From: Neglectibacter timonensis
GTDB lineage: Bacteria > Bacillota > Clostridia > Oscillospirales > Acutalibacteraceae
Assembly (NCBI RefSeq): GCF_900048895.1
Contig: NZ_LT160640.1
Span: forward strand, 1,194,758-1,258,757
Length of the DNA stretch: 64,000 nt
Reading direction: 5' to 3'
Shown here: positions 36,033 to 44,427 of the stretch, piece after piece
Numbering within the stretch: the first letter of the stretch is position 1
How the letters are laid out: each line of letters begins with the position of its first letter
The notes under the pieces: model-generated
What the model saw: only the letters and a program-made list of their open reading frames with translations
Told to the model about the DNA's origin: nothing
Databases searched by the model: none
Position numbers and translations under genes: made by a program

Positions 36033-36109
36033 GGCCCGGTAGTTCAGCTGGTTAGAACGCTAGCCTGTCACGCTAGAGGTCGACGGTTCGAGCCCGTTCC
36101 GGGTCGCCA
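36033..36109 (+). tRNA. tRNA-Asp (anticodon GTC)
   Basis: The acceptor stem GGCCCGG pairs with CCGGGTC. The anticodon stem-loop CTAGC-CTGTCAC-GCTAG reads GTC, the T-loop is GGTTCGAGCC, and CCA is encoded (36107-36109). Confidence 0.97.
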
Positions 36110-36112
36110 TAT

Positions 36113-36188
36113 GCTGCTATGGCTCAGTTGGCAGAGCACGTCCTTGGTAAGGACGAGGTCACGCGTTCGAATCGCGTTAGCAGCTCCA
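36113..36188 (+). tRNA. tRNA-Thr (anticodon GGT)
   Basis: The acceptor stem GCTGCTA pairs with TAGCAGC. The anticodon loop TTGGTAA between CGTCC and GGACG reads GGT. The T-loop is CGTTCGAATCG and CCA is encoded. It follows tRNA-Asp by three bases, one transcript. Confidence 0.97.
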
Positions 36189-36190
36189 TC

Positions 36191-36233
36191 AAGCACTGTG
36201 TTTCATAAAGAAGCACAGTGCTTTTTGTTTTTT
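36191..36233 (+). terminator. Terminator of the tRNA unit
   Basis: AAGCACTGTG (36191-36200) pairs with CACAGTGCTT (36214-36223), followed by TTTGTTTTTTC. Confidence 0.93.
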
Positions 36234-36383
36234 CTGCAGCCTCTTCTTTTCACCGCATGGCAGCGAGGATTTGGAGTGCAGCCTCCTCACCTCTCCCCGT
36301 TCCGGTCGTTCCAGACTCATCCGGCCTCTTTTTATGAAAAAGCCAAATGCACAACGCCCCTGATTTTTCTTATATGCCAGGAA

Positions 36384-36435
36384 TTGACAGGAGGTCAAAC
36401 AAGAGCTATAATAGTTGCAAATGACACTATCATAG
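36384..36435 (+). promoter_or_regulatory. Promoter with operator-like palindrome for the MATE gene
   Basis: TTGACA (36384-36389), 17 bases, TATAAT (36407-36412), both perfect. A 30-base imperfect palindrome (36406-36435) has arms CTATnATAGT and ACTATnATAG and covers the -10 and start point, an ideal repressor site. No local repressor gene is evident. Confidence 0.8.
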
Positions 36436-36479
36436 AATAGCCGCCATTTTTCGATTATGAAAGAAAAGGATGAGAGGAA

Positions 36480-37889
36480 ATGCCAAAAGCGGCCAGCCAG
36501 GAATATCGGAAGACGAGAATGCTGACGGAGCCCATCCCCAAAATCATCACCAGCATGGCGGTACCGTCCATTATCGCTTTCCTTATCAACTCCATCTACA
36601 GCCTTGCGGACACTTATTTCGTCAGCGGAATCGGCATCAACGCTACGGCAGCGGTAAGCGTGAACTCCTCTCTGGATCAAATTATCATGATGGCGGGATC
36701 TTTGCTGGCGGTAGGCGCCAACAGCTATATTGCCCGCCTGCTGGGAGCCAAAAAAGAAAAAAAGGCCAACGAGGTGCTGTCCACAGCCTTCTTTTTGGCA
36801 GCGGTTTTCGGCATCGCAGTGATGCTTTTAGGCTCGGTGTTTATGAGACCCATGGTACAGATGCTGGGAGCCACCCCCACCTGTGAGCAGTATTCCATCG
36901 ACTACGCCACCTATATTCTGCTGGCTGCACCATTTATGGCTGCCAGCTTCGTAATGAACCAATGCCTGCGGGCAGAGGGCAGCGCTCTGCTTTCCATGAT
37001 CGGCATGGGCGCAGGCGGGGTTTTAAACTGTGTGCTGGATCCCATCTTTATTGTCGGGCTGGACTTGGGTGTGGCGGGCGCCTCTATGGCCACAGCTATT
37101 TCCAAGCTGGTAAGCTTCGGTATTCTGATCTTCCCTTACCTCACCCATCACAGCATCCTGCGCATTTCCATCAAGAACTTCCACCCCACTAGGGACATTA
37201 TGTCCCAGATCATCAAGGTGGGCTCCTCTTCTATGTTCCGCTCAGGCCTGGCGGTGGTGGCAGCTATCATGCTCAACAATCTAGCCGGGCAGATTTCCGA
37301 TGATGTTTTGGCAGGCATCGGGGTTTCCACCAGAATCATGATGTTCCCCTTCGGCATCATTCTGGGCTTCGGTACAGGCTTTCAGCCTGTTGTGGGCTTC
37401 TGCTGGGGCGCAAAACACTATGACCGGGTGCGGGCCGCTTTCCGCTTCTCCGCTTGGACAGCGGCGATCGGCGGCGGGATCATGGGGTTACTCGTGGCGG
37501 TTTTCGCCGGGCCCATTATCGCCATGTTCGGCAAAAGCTCTCAGGAGATGCTGGAGATCGGCGAACTCTGTATTCGCCTGCAATGCCTTGCCCTGCCCAT
37601 CCACGGTTGGGTGGCAGTGGTAAACATGCTGTGCGCCGGACTGGGCGACGCCAGGGGGGCGCTCCTGCTGTCCACCGCCCGTCAGGGCAGCTGTTTTATT
37701 CCCATTGTACATCTAATGGCCTTCCTGCTGGGAGCCACGGGAGTGGCCTCGGTGCAAGCCGTGGCGGATATTCTGTCTCTGGCTCTGGCAATTCCGGTCC
37801 TGCGCCGCGTGATGAAAAAGATCCCATCGACGGAGGACATCCAGAATCTGCCGAAAGAAGCCGTCCCCATCCCGGAAGGGCAACTATAA
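36480..37889 (+). CDS. MATE family multidrug/metabolite exporter
   Basis: 469-residue exporter with about 12 membrane helices in two six-helix halves, typical length. It opens with the family pattern EPIPKIITSMAVPSIIAFLINSIY-like helix 1 and SLADTYFVSG. The second half starts near SRDxMSQIIKVGSSSMF and continues to GFGTGFQPVVGFCWGAKHY. It exports cationic drugs or metabolites in exchange for Na+ or H+. AAAGGA lies nine bases ahead of the ATG. Confidence 0.94.
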   Translation: MPKAASQEYRKTRMLTEPIPKIITSMAVPSIIAFLINSIYSLADTYFVSGIGINATAAVSVNSSLDQIIMMAGSLLAVGANSYIARLLGAKKEKKANEVLSTAFFLAAVFGIAVMLLGSVFMRPMVQMLGATPTCEQYSIDYATYILLAAPFMAASFVMNQCLRAEGSALLSMIGMGAGGVLNCVLDPIFIVGLDLGVAGASMATAISKLVSFGILIFPYLTHHSILRISIKNFHPTRDIMSQIIKVGSSSMFRSGLAVVAAIMLNNLAGQISDDVLAGIGVSTRIMMFPFGIILGFGTGFQPVVGFCWGAKHYDRVRAAFRFSAWTAAIGGGIMGLLVAVFAGPIIAMFGKSSQEMLEIGELCIRLQCLALPIHGWVAVVNMLCAGLGDARGALLLSTARQGSCFIPIVHLMAFLLGATGVASVQAVADILSLALAIPVLRRVMKKIPSTEDIQNLPKEAVPIPEGQL

Positions 37890-37920
37890 GGCATACGGCA
37901 TATAGTAGTGGATTCTATGC

Positions 37921-37963
37921 AGAAAAGAAGACGCCCACAGCAATTGTGGGCGTCTTCTTTTCT
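37921..37963. terminator. Long perfect hairpin terminator between convergent genes
   Basis: Perfect 19-base stem (37921-37939 with 37945-37963) with a five-base loop. It is A-rich on one side and T-rich on the other, so it can stop transcription from both the MATE and the Hsp20 genes. Confidence 0.92.
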
Positions 37964-38013
37964 GGTACACAGCTTCATCCCGGAGCCTTTACCCTCTTAC
38001 AAGGACAAAGAGT

Positions 38014-38448
38014 TCAGCGGATCTCCAGTCTTCTGGAATTTGGTAAACCGTTTTCTTTTTTAGGCATTATCAGCTTCAAAACACCATTTTCATAGGATGC
38101 GGAAATATCATCCGCTTTCACATTTGAAATATCGAAACCGCGGCTGAAGGAGCCGTAAGAGCGCTCTCTACGCACATAATTATCTTTCTCTCTCTTTTCC
38201 TCGGTCTCGCTGCTGTGTTCTGCTGTGATGGTGAGATAATCCCCCTTGATATCGATGGCGATATCGTCCTTCTGGAACCCAGGCAGTTCCGCCTCCAGCA
38301 AGTAGGTATCGCCGCTGTCTTTAATGTCTGTCCGGAAACCTCCGCTGAAGTTGTTCCCGAAAAAGGCCTCTTCCAATTTATCCAGGTCCCGGAAGGGGTG
38401 GTAGAACGAAAGTCTGTCTCTGTGGTCAAATGGGGTGAGTTCAAACAT
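38014..38448 (-). CDS. Hsp20/alpha-crystallin small heat-shock protein
   Basis: 144-residue ATP-independent chaperone. The alpha-crystallin domain (~40-130) is present with AELPGFQKDDIAIDIKGDYLTI. The conserved SYGSFSRGFDI segment and the C-terminal ENGVLKLIMPK follow. It holds unfolded proteins during stress. The only CIRCE element in the window lies ~190 bases upstream of its start, so HrcA control is likely. A terminator follows the stop within 50 bases. Confidence 0.95.
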   Translation of the reverse strand: MFELTPFDHRDRLSFYHPFRDLDKLEEAFFGNNFSGGFRTDIKDSGDTYLLEAELPGFQKDDIAIDIKGDYLTITAEHSSETEEKREKDNYVRRERSYGSFSRGFDISNVKADDISASYENGVLKLIMPKKENGLPNSRRLEIR

Positions 38449-38638
38449 AATTCATACCTCCTGATTGCTGTTTTTCGTTTTTTTGTTTGTGCTGTCATTT
38501 CTATTTTGCGGCGCCGCCGCAGCATGCGCGTTCTCCTGAATCTGTTCCATCGGCATCGCCTTCTTTTCTTTTTTGTAGTTTTATTCTACCCGGTATTTAT
38601 TTCAAAATCTCAGATAAAGTATGAGCAATTTGTAAATA

Positions 38639-38665
38639 TTAGCACTCTAATTATAAGAGTGCTAA
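38639..38665 (-). promoter_or_regulatory. CIRCE element (HrcA operator)
   Basis: TTAGCACTC-N9-GAGTGCTAA, a perfect match to the CIRCE consensus. On the minus strand the nine-base spacer contains TATAAT, which could be the -10 of the hsp20 promoter. It lies between hsp20 and the divergent EamA transporter gene; the EamA promoter is ~95 bases further away. Confidence 0.96.
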
Positions 38666-38758
38666 TATTTCTGAATTAGACTGGAAATATCAATGCTATT
38701 TTCTCAGTCAGTATCCTGTTGTCTTGCAGAAATCCTCCTAAAAGGATTCGGGGAAGGC

Positions 38759-38787
38759 TTGACCCGCTTCCGGCAATAGGCTATGAT
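38759..38787 (+). promoter_or_regulatory. Promoter of the EamA transporter gene
   Basis: TTGACC (38759-38764), 17 bases, TATGAT (38782-38787), 35 bases ahead of the ATG. Confidence 0.8.
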
Positions 38788-38822
38788 GGGTACTGTCACT
38801 GCCATCCGGAAAGGACGATTCT

Positions 38823-39650
38823 ATGCTATTCCTGTTGCTTGCCATTTTATCCAGTTCCGTACTGGCGATCGTACTGAAATACCTCAGTACAGATAACACT
38901 TATGGGGTTTACTTTGTCAATTACTGTACCTGTGCGCTGCTGGCCTTTCTGTTTCTGGAGCCGAAGTCCTTATGGAACGGAGATTTCCTGCCCCTGGGAC
39001 TTGGCGCGGTGAGCGGCGCCCTTTATCTGGCCGCTCTGATCGCCTACGGCTACAGCATCCGCAAAAGCGGCGCTGTGCTGTCCTCCGTTTTTTCACGGCT
39101 GGGAGTGCTGGTGCCCATCCTGCTTTCCGTGTGCCTGTTTGGGGAACAGCCCTCCTTGTTCCAAATGGGCGGCCTGGCCCTGGCCCTGCTGGCTATTGTG
39201 GTAATAAACCTGAAATCCGGCACAAAATCACAGGCAAAGCTCCCCATCGTACCGCTGCTGCTGGTGTTGCTGCTCAATGGCTCCAGCGACAGCATGTCGA
39301 AAATCTTTGCTCAAACCGGCAGCCGCACAGACGACGGCTTGTTTTTATTCTGTATTTTTGCTTCCGCCGGTCTGTTTACTCTCTTTCCCCTCTTCCGCAG
39401 CCATAAAAGGCTCGAAAAGAAGGATTGGCTGTTTGGCATAGCTGTCGGGGTGCCGAACTTCATGTCCGCCCGTTTCCTGCTGGCCGCTTTGACAGAGCTT
39501 CCCGCTTTTGTGGCTTATCCCACCTACAGCGTGGGCGCCATCGTGGTGATCAGCCTGTTCAGCTTTCTGCTGTTCCGGGAAAAACTGAGCAAACTGCAGC
39601 TTGCCGGCGTAGGGATCATTTTAGCAGCCCTCGTCCTTCTGAACCTGTAA
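38823..39650 (+). CDS. EamA/DMT superfamily transporter
   Basis: 275-residue transporter with about ten membrane helices arranged as two EamA-like halves, joined near residue 135-150. It opens MLFLLLAILSSSVLAIVL. Family members move small metabolites such as amino acids, sugars or nucleotides. No substrate clue is visible. It is a single-gene unit with its own promoter. Confidence 0.9.
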   Translation: MLFLLLAILSSSVLAIVLKYLSTDNTYGVYFVNYCTCALLAFLFLEPKSLWNGDFLPLGLGAVSGALYLAALIAYGYSIRKSGAVLSSVFSRLGVLVPILLSVCLFGEQPSLFQMGGLALALLAIVVINLKSGTKSQAKLPIVPLLLVLLLNGSSDSMSKIFAQTGSRTDDGLFLFCIFASAGLFTLFPLFRSHKRLEKKDWLFGIAVGVPNFMSARFLLAALTELPAFVAYPTYSVGAIVVISLFSFLLFREKLSKLQLAGVGIILAALVLLNL

Positions 39651-39808
39651 AAGCGGCCTTCTGCCAATGCAACTGCCCGTTACCGGCCACAGGCCGATTC
39701 TCTGTGGCCGCCTTGTACAATGATTTTGCTAAGCGTCCGTAAGACGGATCAATCCCCTTTTCCTCTTCCAGAACTTTTATGTTTTCGATGATTTTTTTAA
39801 ATCAACTC

Positions 39809-39837
39809 TTGACAGAAATGACTCAAAATGATACTAT
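39809..39837 (+). promoter_or_regulatory. Promoter of tRNA-Trp
   Basis: TTGACA (39809-39814), 17 bases, TACTAT (39832-39837), which runs into TATAAT at 39835. The tRNA starts 21-24 bases later. Confidence 0.85.
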
Positions 39838-39860
39838 AATCAGGCACGAAACAAAGAAAT

Positions 39861-39936
39861 AGGGGTATAGCTCAGTTGGTAGAGCAGCGGTCTCCAAAAC
39901 CGCGTGCCGAGGGTTCAAGTCCTTCTGCCCCTGCCA
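39861..39936 (+). tRNA. tRNA-Trp (anticodon CCA)
   Basis: The acceptor stem AGGGGTA pairs with TGCCCCT. The anticodon loop TCTCCAA between CGG and CCG reads CCA, the T-loop is GGTTCAAGTCC, and CCA is encoded (39934-39936). The last 18 bases are duplicated downstream as the first part of a tandem repeat. Confidence 0.96.
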
Positions 39937-40440
39937 AAAGTGGAGAGGTAAGCTTTATGCTTACCTCTCCACTTTTCGTTACCGTGCAGAAGGGGTTGGC
40001 AACGAGGCGCGCCCTGCGGGTCGAGGGGCGAGTACGTGCCAGTGGCACGTACTCTACGAGCCGACCGAGCCGGCAGGCGAGACCACGTCCTTCTGCCCCT
40101 GCCAAAAGTGGAGAGGTAAGCCTTATGCTTACCTCTCCGCTTTTCGTTACCGTGCAGAAGGGGTTGGCAATGAGGTGCGCCCTGCGTGCCGAGGGGCGAG
40201 TACGTGCCAGTGGCACGTACTCTACGAGCCGACCGAGCCGGCAGGCGAGACCACGTCCTTCTGCCCCTGCCAAAAAGTCAGGTACCGCAAAGGCGATACC
40301 TGACTTTTTTCGTAAGCGTGCAAATGACTTGGCAATGAGGTGCACTCCGCGTTCCACGCGGTGCGTGTCTTGGAGCGAGTGCGTGCCGGTCTCCGCCGAA
40401 GCGTCAGTCGGTCTTGGGCGGTCCCTACAGAGGGCCAAAC
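39919..40440 (+). repeat. 168-base tandem repeat growing from the tRNA-Trp 3' end
   Basis: Unit 1 (39919-40086) and unit 2 (40087-40254) are 168 bases each and differ at six positions by eye. A third, diverged unit runs from 40255 to about 40440. Each unit begins with the last 18 bases of tRNA-Trp (GTCCTTCTGCCCCTGCCA). A terminator-like hairpin follows (AAAAGTGGAGAGGTAAGC and its complement; in unit 3 the stem is AAAAGTCAGGTA). A conserved block and a palindrome with 11-base arms (GAGTACGTGCC) around AGT come next. The hairpin stem in unit 3 has a different sequence but the same shape, which argues for structural selection. Bases 40441-40657 hold nothing I recognise. Confidence 0.88.
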
Positions 40441-40657
40441 CCTTCTATCCCCGCTCAGTCCCCTGCCCACGGGATAAATCCTTCAAAGTCTTCCAGCTCC
40501 GCTGTTTACTCTCCGTATGCACAGGAACGAACGGCGCCTGCACATCTGACGCCTGCTCCAAATATCCGGTCAAAGCCTCGGCATTGCGGAAAAAGCAGCC
40601 CGTTTCCCACTTTGTCCTTTCCCGTTTTGGCGGGGGTTTGCTTTCTGCCGCCATAGG

Positions 40658-41527
40658 TCATTCCCTGCTGCCGGTTTCCGCCGAATCGGGAAGGAATCCG
40701 GCAGAGTCGGCATTCGAGCTTCGGAACTGGGAAGGCGTCATGCCCGTTTTGCTTTTGAACACCTTCAGAAAGTAAAGATAATCATCGAAACCGCAGGCTC
40801 CGCTGGTGTCGGCAATGCTGTAGCCGGAGCTGAGCATGCGCTTAGCCTGGTCAATCCGAAGGACGATCTGCATTTGCTTAATCGTCATCCCATACACAGA
40901 AAGAAAAATCGTATTCAGGCGGCGGTAAGATTTTCCAAACGCCTCCGCATAGTCCTGGGTTTGAAGCTGACGCCCCTTGTTGTCGTCTATAAAATTCAAA
41001 ATCCTGTAAGCCATTCCGTTCTCCTGTTTCGACCAGAGCGCTCTTTTCTGCATGGTGAGGCTGAGCTGATACAGGATCGCCCGAATCTGCGAAGAGAGGA
41101 ATTTCTCACTGAAGAACGGCGGAGCCCTGTGGCGGACCGCATACTCCATCAGGTCAAAGCAGTGCAGTTCAAGGGGGACCTGGCCGTACAGCGGCAGCAG
41201 AATGCTGTCGGGGTCCAGTTTGGCGGGAGGAGCGATCTGCGCCCCGTCTGCCCGAAAGTGGACAAAATAAGCCTGATGCGTGTCGTATTTGACGCCGCAG
41301 TGCCGCACATGAGGCGGCAGAAGGAAAAATTCGTTGCCGCGGACCGCATATTCTTCCCCGTAGATTCGAAAGGTACGCTCTCCGCCGCTCATCAGAACCA
41401 GAACCCACTGGGACATCACGCGGTCAGGATGGACATTCCCTCCGCTGAATTTGTCGACCATTTCGATGTGGATGTCTCCTGTTAGCACGAACCAACGGGG
41501 CAGGGCTCTGCCATGATCAAATTCCAT
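40658..41527 (-). CDS. AraC family transcriptional regulator
   Basis: 289-residue regulator. The N-terminal cupin-like sensor includes GNEFFLLPPHVRHCGV. The C-terminal double helix-turn-helix (~190-280) includes YAEAFGKSYRRLNTIFLSVYG and SIADTSGACGFDDYLYFLK-type helices. The ATG at 41527 follows AAAGGAAGGGG. A longer frame would run into the divergent dehydrogenase gene and is rejected. It probably activates that gene through the repeats between them. Confidence 0.92.
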   Translation of the reverse strand: MEFDHGRALPRWFVLTGDIHIEMVDKFSGGNVHPDRVMSQWVLVLMSGGERTFRIYGEEYAVRGNEFFLLPPHVRHCGVKYDTHQAYFVHFRADGAQIAPPAKLDPDSILLPLYGQVPLELHCFDLMEYAVRHRAPPFFSEKFLSSQIRAILYQLSLTMQKRALWSKQENGMAYRILNFIDDNKGRQLQTQDYAEAFGKSYRRLNTIFLSVYGMTIKQMQIVLRIDQAKRMLSSGYSIADTSGACGFDDYLYFLKVFKSKTGMTPSQFRSSNADSAGFLPDSAETGSRE

Positions 41528-41619
41528 TGCCTGTACCCCTTCCTTTCTGCCTGCTTTCCGTTCAAAATATACCATCTCATTATAGTCCGACGCAATAAGA
41601 AAGTCGATATGGAGCAAAT

Positions 41620-41687
41620 GAAATTTCCATTTATTCCATACAGCTTTCTTTAATTCTATAGGAATTTCCAACGGGGTGCGGTATGAT
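41620..41687 (+). promoter_or_regulatory. Putative AraC-activated promoter of the dehydrogenase gene
   Basis: Two direct repeats, GAAATTTCCA (41620-41629) and GGAATTTCCA (41661-41670), 41 bases apart (four helical turns). The -10 TATGAT (41682-41687) lacks a consensus -35; the promoter-proximal repeat covers the -35 position. This is the layout of an AraC-dependent promoter. Confidence 0.6.
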
Positions 41688-41716
41688 GGGTTCAAGAACT
41701 CAAGGAGGAATGCGGC

Positions 41717-42874
41717 ATGAAAAACGGCAAACTCAGAGTCGCCCTGGTCGGCGTCTCCTTCGGCGCGGAATTTGCGCCGATCTATCTGAAACATCCGGAT
41801 GTGGATTCCCTAGTACTGGTGGACAGCAACCGGGAACTGCTGGACGAAATCGGCAATAAATTCCTGGTGAACGAAAGACTGACAGATTTTGACACGATGC
41901 TGCAGGACGAGACCATTGACGCTGTACATCTGGTCACGCCCCCTGCAACGCACGCGCCGCTGTCGGTTCGGGCGCTGAACGCGGGCAAGCACTGTGCCTG
42001 TACGATTCCCATGGGCATGAGCATTGACGAGCTGTATCAGGTTATTGAAGCCCGGAAAAAGAGCGGGAAGCACTATATGTTCATGGAGACTTCCGTGTAC
42101 GGGCGTGAATTCCTGTATGTGAAGGAGCTCTATGAAAAGGGTGAGCTGGGAAAAATCCAGTTCATGCGCTGTGCCCATTATCAGGACATGGAAGGCTGGC
42201 CGGAATACTGGCTGGGATTCCCGCCGCTGATGCATCCCACCCACGCGGTTGCTCCATGCCTGATGCTGATCGGCAAGCGTCCCGAGACGGTATACTGCAA
42301 GGGCTCCGGCACAGTGCGCAAGGAGGTGGAAGCGGCATACGGCTGTCCTTATGCCTTTGAATCCGCCTTGATTTCGCTGAAGGACAGCGATACCAGCATT
42401 GAAATGGCAAGATTCCTCTACCATGTGGCCCGGGGCTACACGGAAAGCTTCAACGTGTACGGTGAACGGAAGACCTTTGAATGGCAGCAGCTGGAGTCGG
42501 AAAAGCCGGTCATGTTTTCCATGGAATTCGATGACAGCGCCAACCATGTGATGAACAGCTACGGCCGGGGCGGCCTGGTAACGGAGGAACGCATTGATAT
42601 TCCCGACTTTGCCGAGCGCCTGCCGAAAGAGATCGGACGCTTTACCAAACAAACGGTTTACGATGACAGCAATCCCCATCTTTCTTTCCTTCAGGGCGGC
42701 GGCCACGGCGGCTCTCATCCCCATCTGGTACACGAATTTGTCCGGTGCATTCTGGAGGACCGCGAGCCCGTTCCCAGCGATATCGACGGCGCGTATTGGA
42801 CCGGCGTAGGTATCTGCGCCCATCAGTCCGCTATGGAGGGCGGCGTTGTAAAAAACATTCCCATTTTTGAATAA
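41717..42874 (+). CDS. Gfo/Idh/MocA family oxidoreductase
   Basis: 385-residue NAD(P)-dependent sugar oxidoreductase. The N-terminal Rossmann strand LRVALVGVSFGAEF lacks the usual third glycine, and the standard EKP motif is replaced by the segment HCACTIPMGMSIDEL. The C-terminal domain contains PTHAVAPCLML, carrying the histidine expected in the active site. AAGGAGG precedes the ATG. It is the sole gene downstream of the AraC-type promoter. The missing EKP lysine makes its chemistry uncertain, possibly a non-redox or altered-substrate member. Confidence 0.85.
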   Translation: MKNGKLRVALVGVSFGAEFAPIYLKHPDVDSLVLVDSNRELLDEIGNKFLVNERLTDFDTMLQDETIDAVHLVTPPATHAPLSVRALNAGKHCACTIPMGMSIDELYQVIEARKKSGKHYMFMETSVYGREFLYVKELYEKGELGKIQFMRCAHYQDMEGWPEYWLGFPPLMHPTHAVAPCLMLIGKRPETVYCKGSGTVRKEVEAAYGCPYAFESALISLKDSDTSIEMARFLYHVARGYTESFNVYGERKTFEWQQLESEKPVMFSMEFDDSANHVMNSYGRGGLVTEERIDIPDFAERLPKEIGRFTKQTVYDDSNPHLSFLQGGGHGGSHPHLVHEFVRCILEDREPVPSDIDGAYWTGVGICAHQSAMEGGVVKNIPIFE

Positions 42875-42961
42875 AGGTAAAATCGGACAGGGGCGGGTGA
42901 GGAGAGCAGGTCCCCATTCGCCGCCATCTGTTTTGGGCTGCTTTGGCCCTGTTCTGAAGCT

Positions 42962-43012
42962 AAAAACGCACTCGGCTTAGCCCTTTTCGGCTCAGCCTGG
43001 ATGCGTTTTCTC
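42962..43012 (+). terminator. Terminator after the dehydrogenase gene
   Basis: AAAACGCA (42963-42970) pairs with TGCGTTTT (43002-43009); an inner GGCT/AGCC pairing extends the stem. TCTTTC follows. Confidence 0.65.
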
Positions 43013-43073
43013 TTTCTGTAACTCTCCTGTGTACAGGCGAAAAGCGGCATCCTGCACCATCCCTTGTCTGCTG

Positions 43074-44291
43074 TCAGTCTTTGGCAGGCTCCCACTTTCC
43101 GGTATCGCGAACCCGATAAGCCGTTCCATCCGGGGCGTATTTGTACCAGACGGCGCCCTTTTCCGCCTGGCCCGCCTCCGGGTCCAGTACACCGGACACC
43201 AGTTCCGTCCAACGGCGATCGTATTCCAGATGATAGAACTTTCCATCGATATCCACGGCATTGACGATCGCTTCGATTTTTGCGGTGCTGCCCACCTTGA
43301 CTGCAGCAATATTTTTCCAGCTTTCCACCTCGGGAGCCATAAATTCCGCATACCGGCCGGTCATCCGGAGATCCCCGTCTTTGGTAAGGCCGACGATCAT
43401 ACCGTCCGACATGCTGAGGCAGGCCAGGGATCCCCAGCTCAAAATCTCGTCCGCATAATCGCCGCAGGCCATCACCGTGCCGTCGTACTGGATTCCCGCA
43501 ATGGTCAGCGCCGGCTCTTCCATATCATTGGCGACGCCGATCATGGCCATCTTCTCCCATTGAAAGCAATCCATACCCATATAGTCCGTTCCTCCGCCGC
43601 TACAGACGAACGCCTGACCAGCCTGGTTTAACAGGAAAAAATCATGCTTATCCACGGCAACGCCCGAAAGCGTACCGGATACCGGCGCGCCCTGTTCCGA
43701 AGACAGATTCTGGAAATTGACGTTCCATGCAGTGCGGGCTACCGTTTTGCCGCTGCCGGTGTCGATATAATTTTCCGGATTGGATTCCCGCAGCGCAGCA
43801 TTGATCTTGCCGGTATCCCGGCAATCGATGTTGAACACCTTATCCCCGGAAATAAACATGCCGCTTTCATTTACATTGGTGGTGGCATAGGCAATGTCCT
43901 GCACCCCATCCGCCACCTTCTGCTGCCGGTAATACAGCCCGCCGTCTTTCGTCAGGGTAAACACAGTCATGCCGCTGGCGGAGACAGCCAGCTTTTTTTT
44001 ATCTTCCACAGCGGCGGAATCCGCCGCCAATCCATCCCAACTCTTCTCCTGGCAGGTCAGAACCGAGCCGTCGTCAGCCAGGAAATAGGTGGAGGAAGAC
44101 AGTTGATTGCCGGCCTCCATAGCACTTTTCACATATTCTGCGGTTTCGGCATTTTCCTGCTGCGCCGACAACGCGCTGCCCACGCTTTCAGGCGAGGAAA
44201 AGGGGTCGGCGCTGTCACAGCCTGCCGCCAGTCCTGCCATCATGACTGCCGCCAGCAGACCGGTCAAAATACGTTTCCCTGCAAATTTCAT
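43074..44291 (-). CDS. Lipoprotein with RCC1-like beta-propeller repeats
   Basis: 405-residue surface lipoprotein: signal peptide MKFAGKRILTG, lipobox LAAGC with C25. The mature part has recurring ~50-residue blocks around short strands such as TKDGGLYYR, QYDGTVMACGDYADEIL and TKDGDLRMTGRY. These resemble RCC1/beta-propeller repeats (inference). The C-terminal ~30 residues include a KGAVWYKYAPDG stretch. The start is the ATG at 44291; a longer frame upstream lacks a signal peptide. It lies 136 bases past the 4-TM gene in the sigma-factor locus. Function unknown. Confidence 0.8.
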   Translation of the reverse strand: MKFAGKRILTGLLAAVMMAGLAAGCDSADPFSSPESVGSALSAQQENAETAEYVKSAMEAGNQLSSSTYFLADDGSVLTCQEKSWDGLAADSAAVEDKKKLAVSASGMTVFTLTKDGGLYYRQQKVADGVQDIAYATTNVNESGMFISGDKVFNIDCRDTGKINAALRESNPENYIDTGSGKTVARTAWNVNFQNLSSEQGAPVSGTLSGVAVDKHDFFLLNQAGQAFVCSGGGTDYMGMDCFQWEKMAMIGVANDMEEPALTIAGIQYDGTVMACGDYADEILSWGSLACLSMSDGMIVGLTKDGDLRMTGRYAEFMAPEVESWKNIAAVKVGSTAKIEAIVNAVDIDGKFYHLEYDRRWTELVSGVLDPEAGQAEKGAVWYKYAPDGTAYRVRDTGKWEPAKD

Positions 44292-44427
44292 ATTGAATCT
44301 CTTCCCTTCTCTTTCCCTGTCAAGGGTTCCGTTTTGCCGCGGAGGGCTACCATTCCCGCATATTCGTAATGGCGGACGAAACGCCTGCCGCGCCAATTCT
44401 GGAACTACCTCTCTGGACGCTGCCGAA

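Noticed and set aside
39919-40440. CRISPR-like array
   Set aside because: The repeat units are 168 bases, directly abutting and lack unique spacers; no cas genes are near.
39876-40775. Open frames of ~300 (plus) and ~190 (minus) codons over the tRNA-Trp repeat region
   Set aside because: They run through the tRNA gene and repeat units, contain the same peptide two or three times, and have no ribosome-binding site. They are products of repeated non-coding DNA.
41528-41794. 89-codon N-terminal extension of the AraC regulator
   Set aside because: It would overlap the divergent dehydrogenase gene and the promoter repeats; the ATG at 41527 has a good ribosome-binding site.
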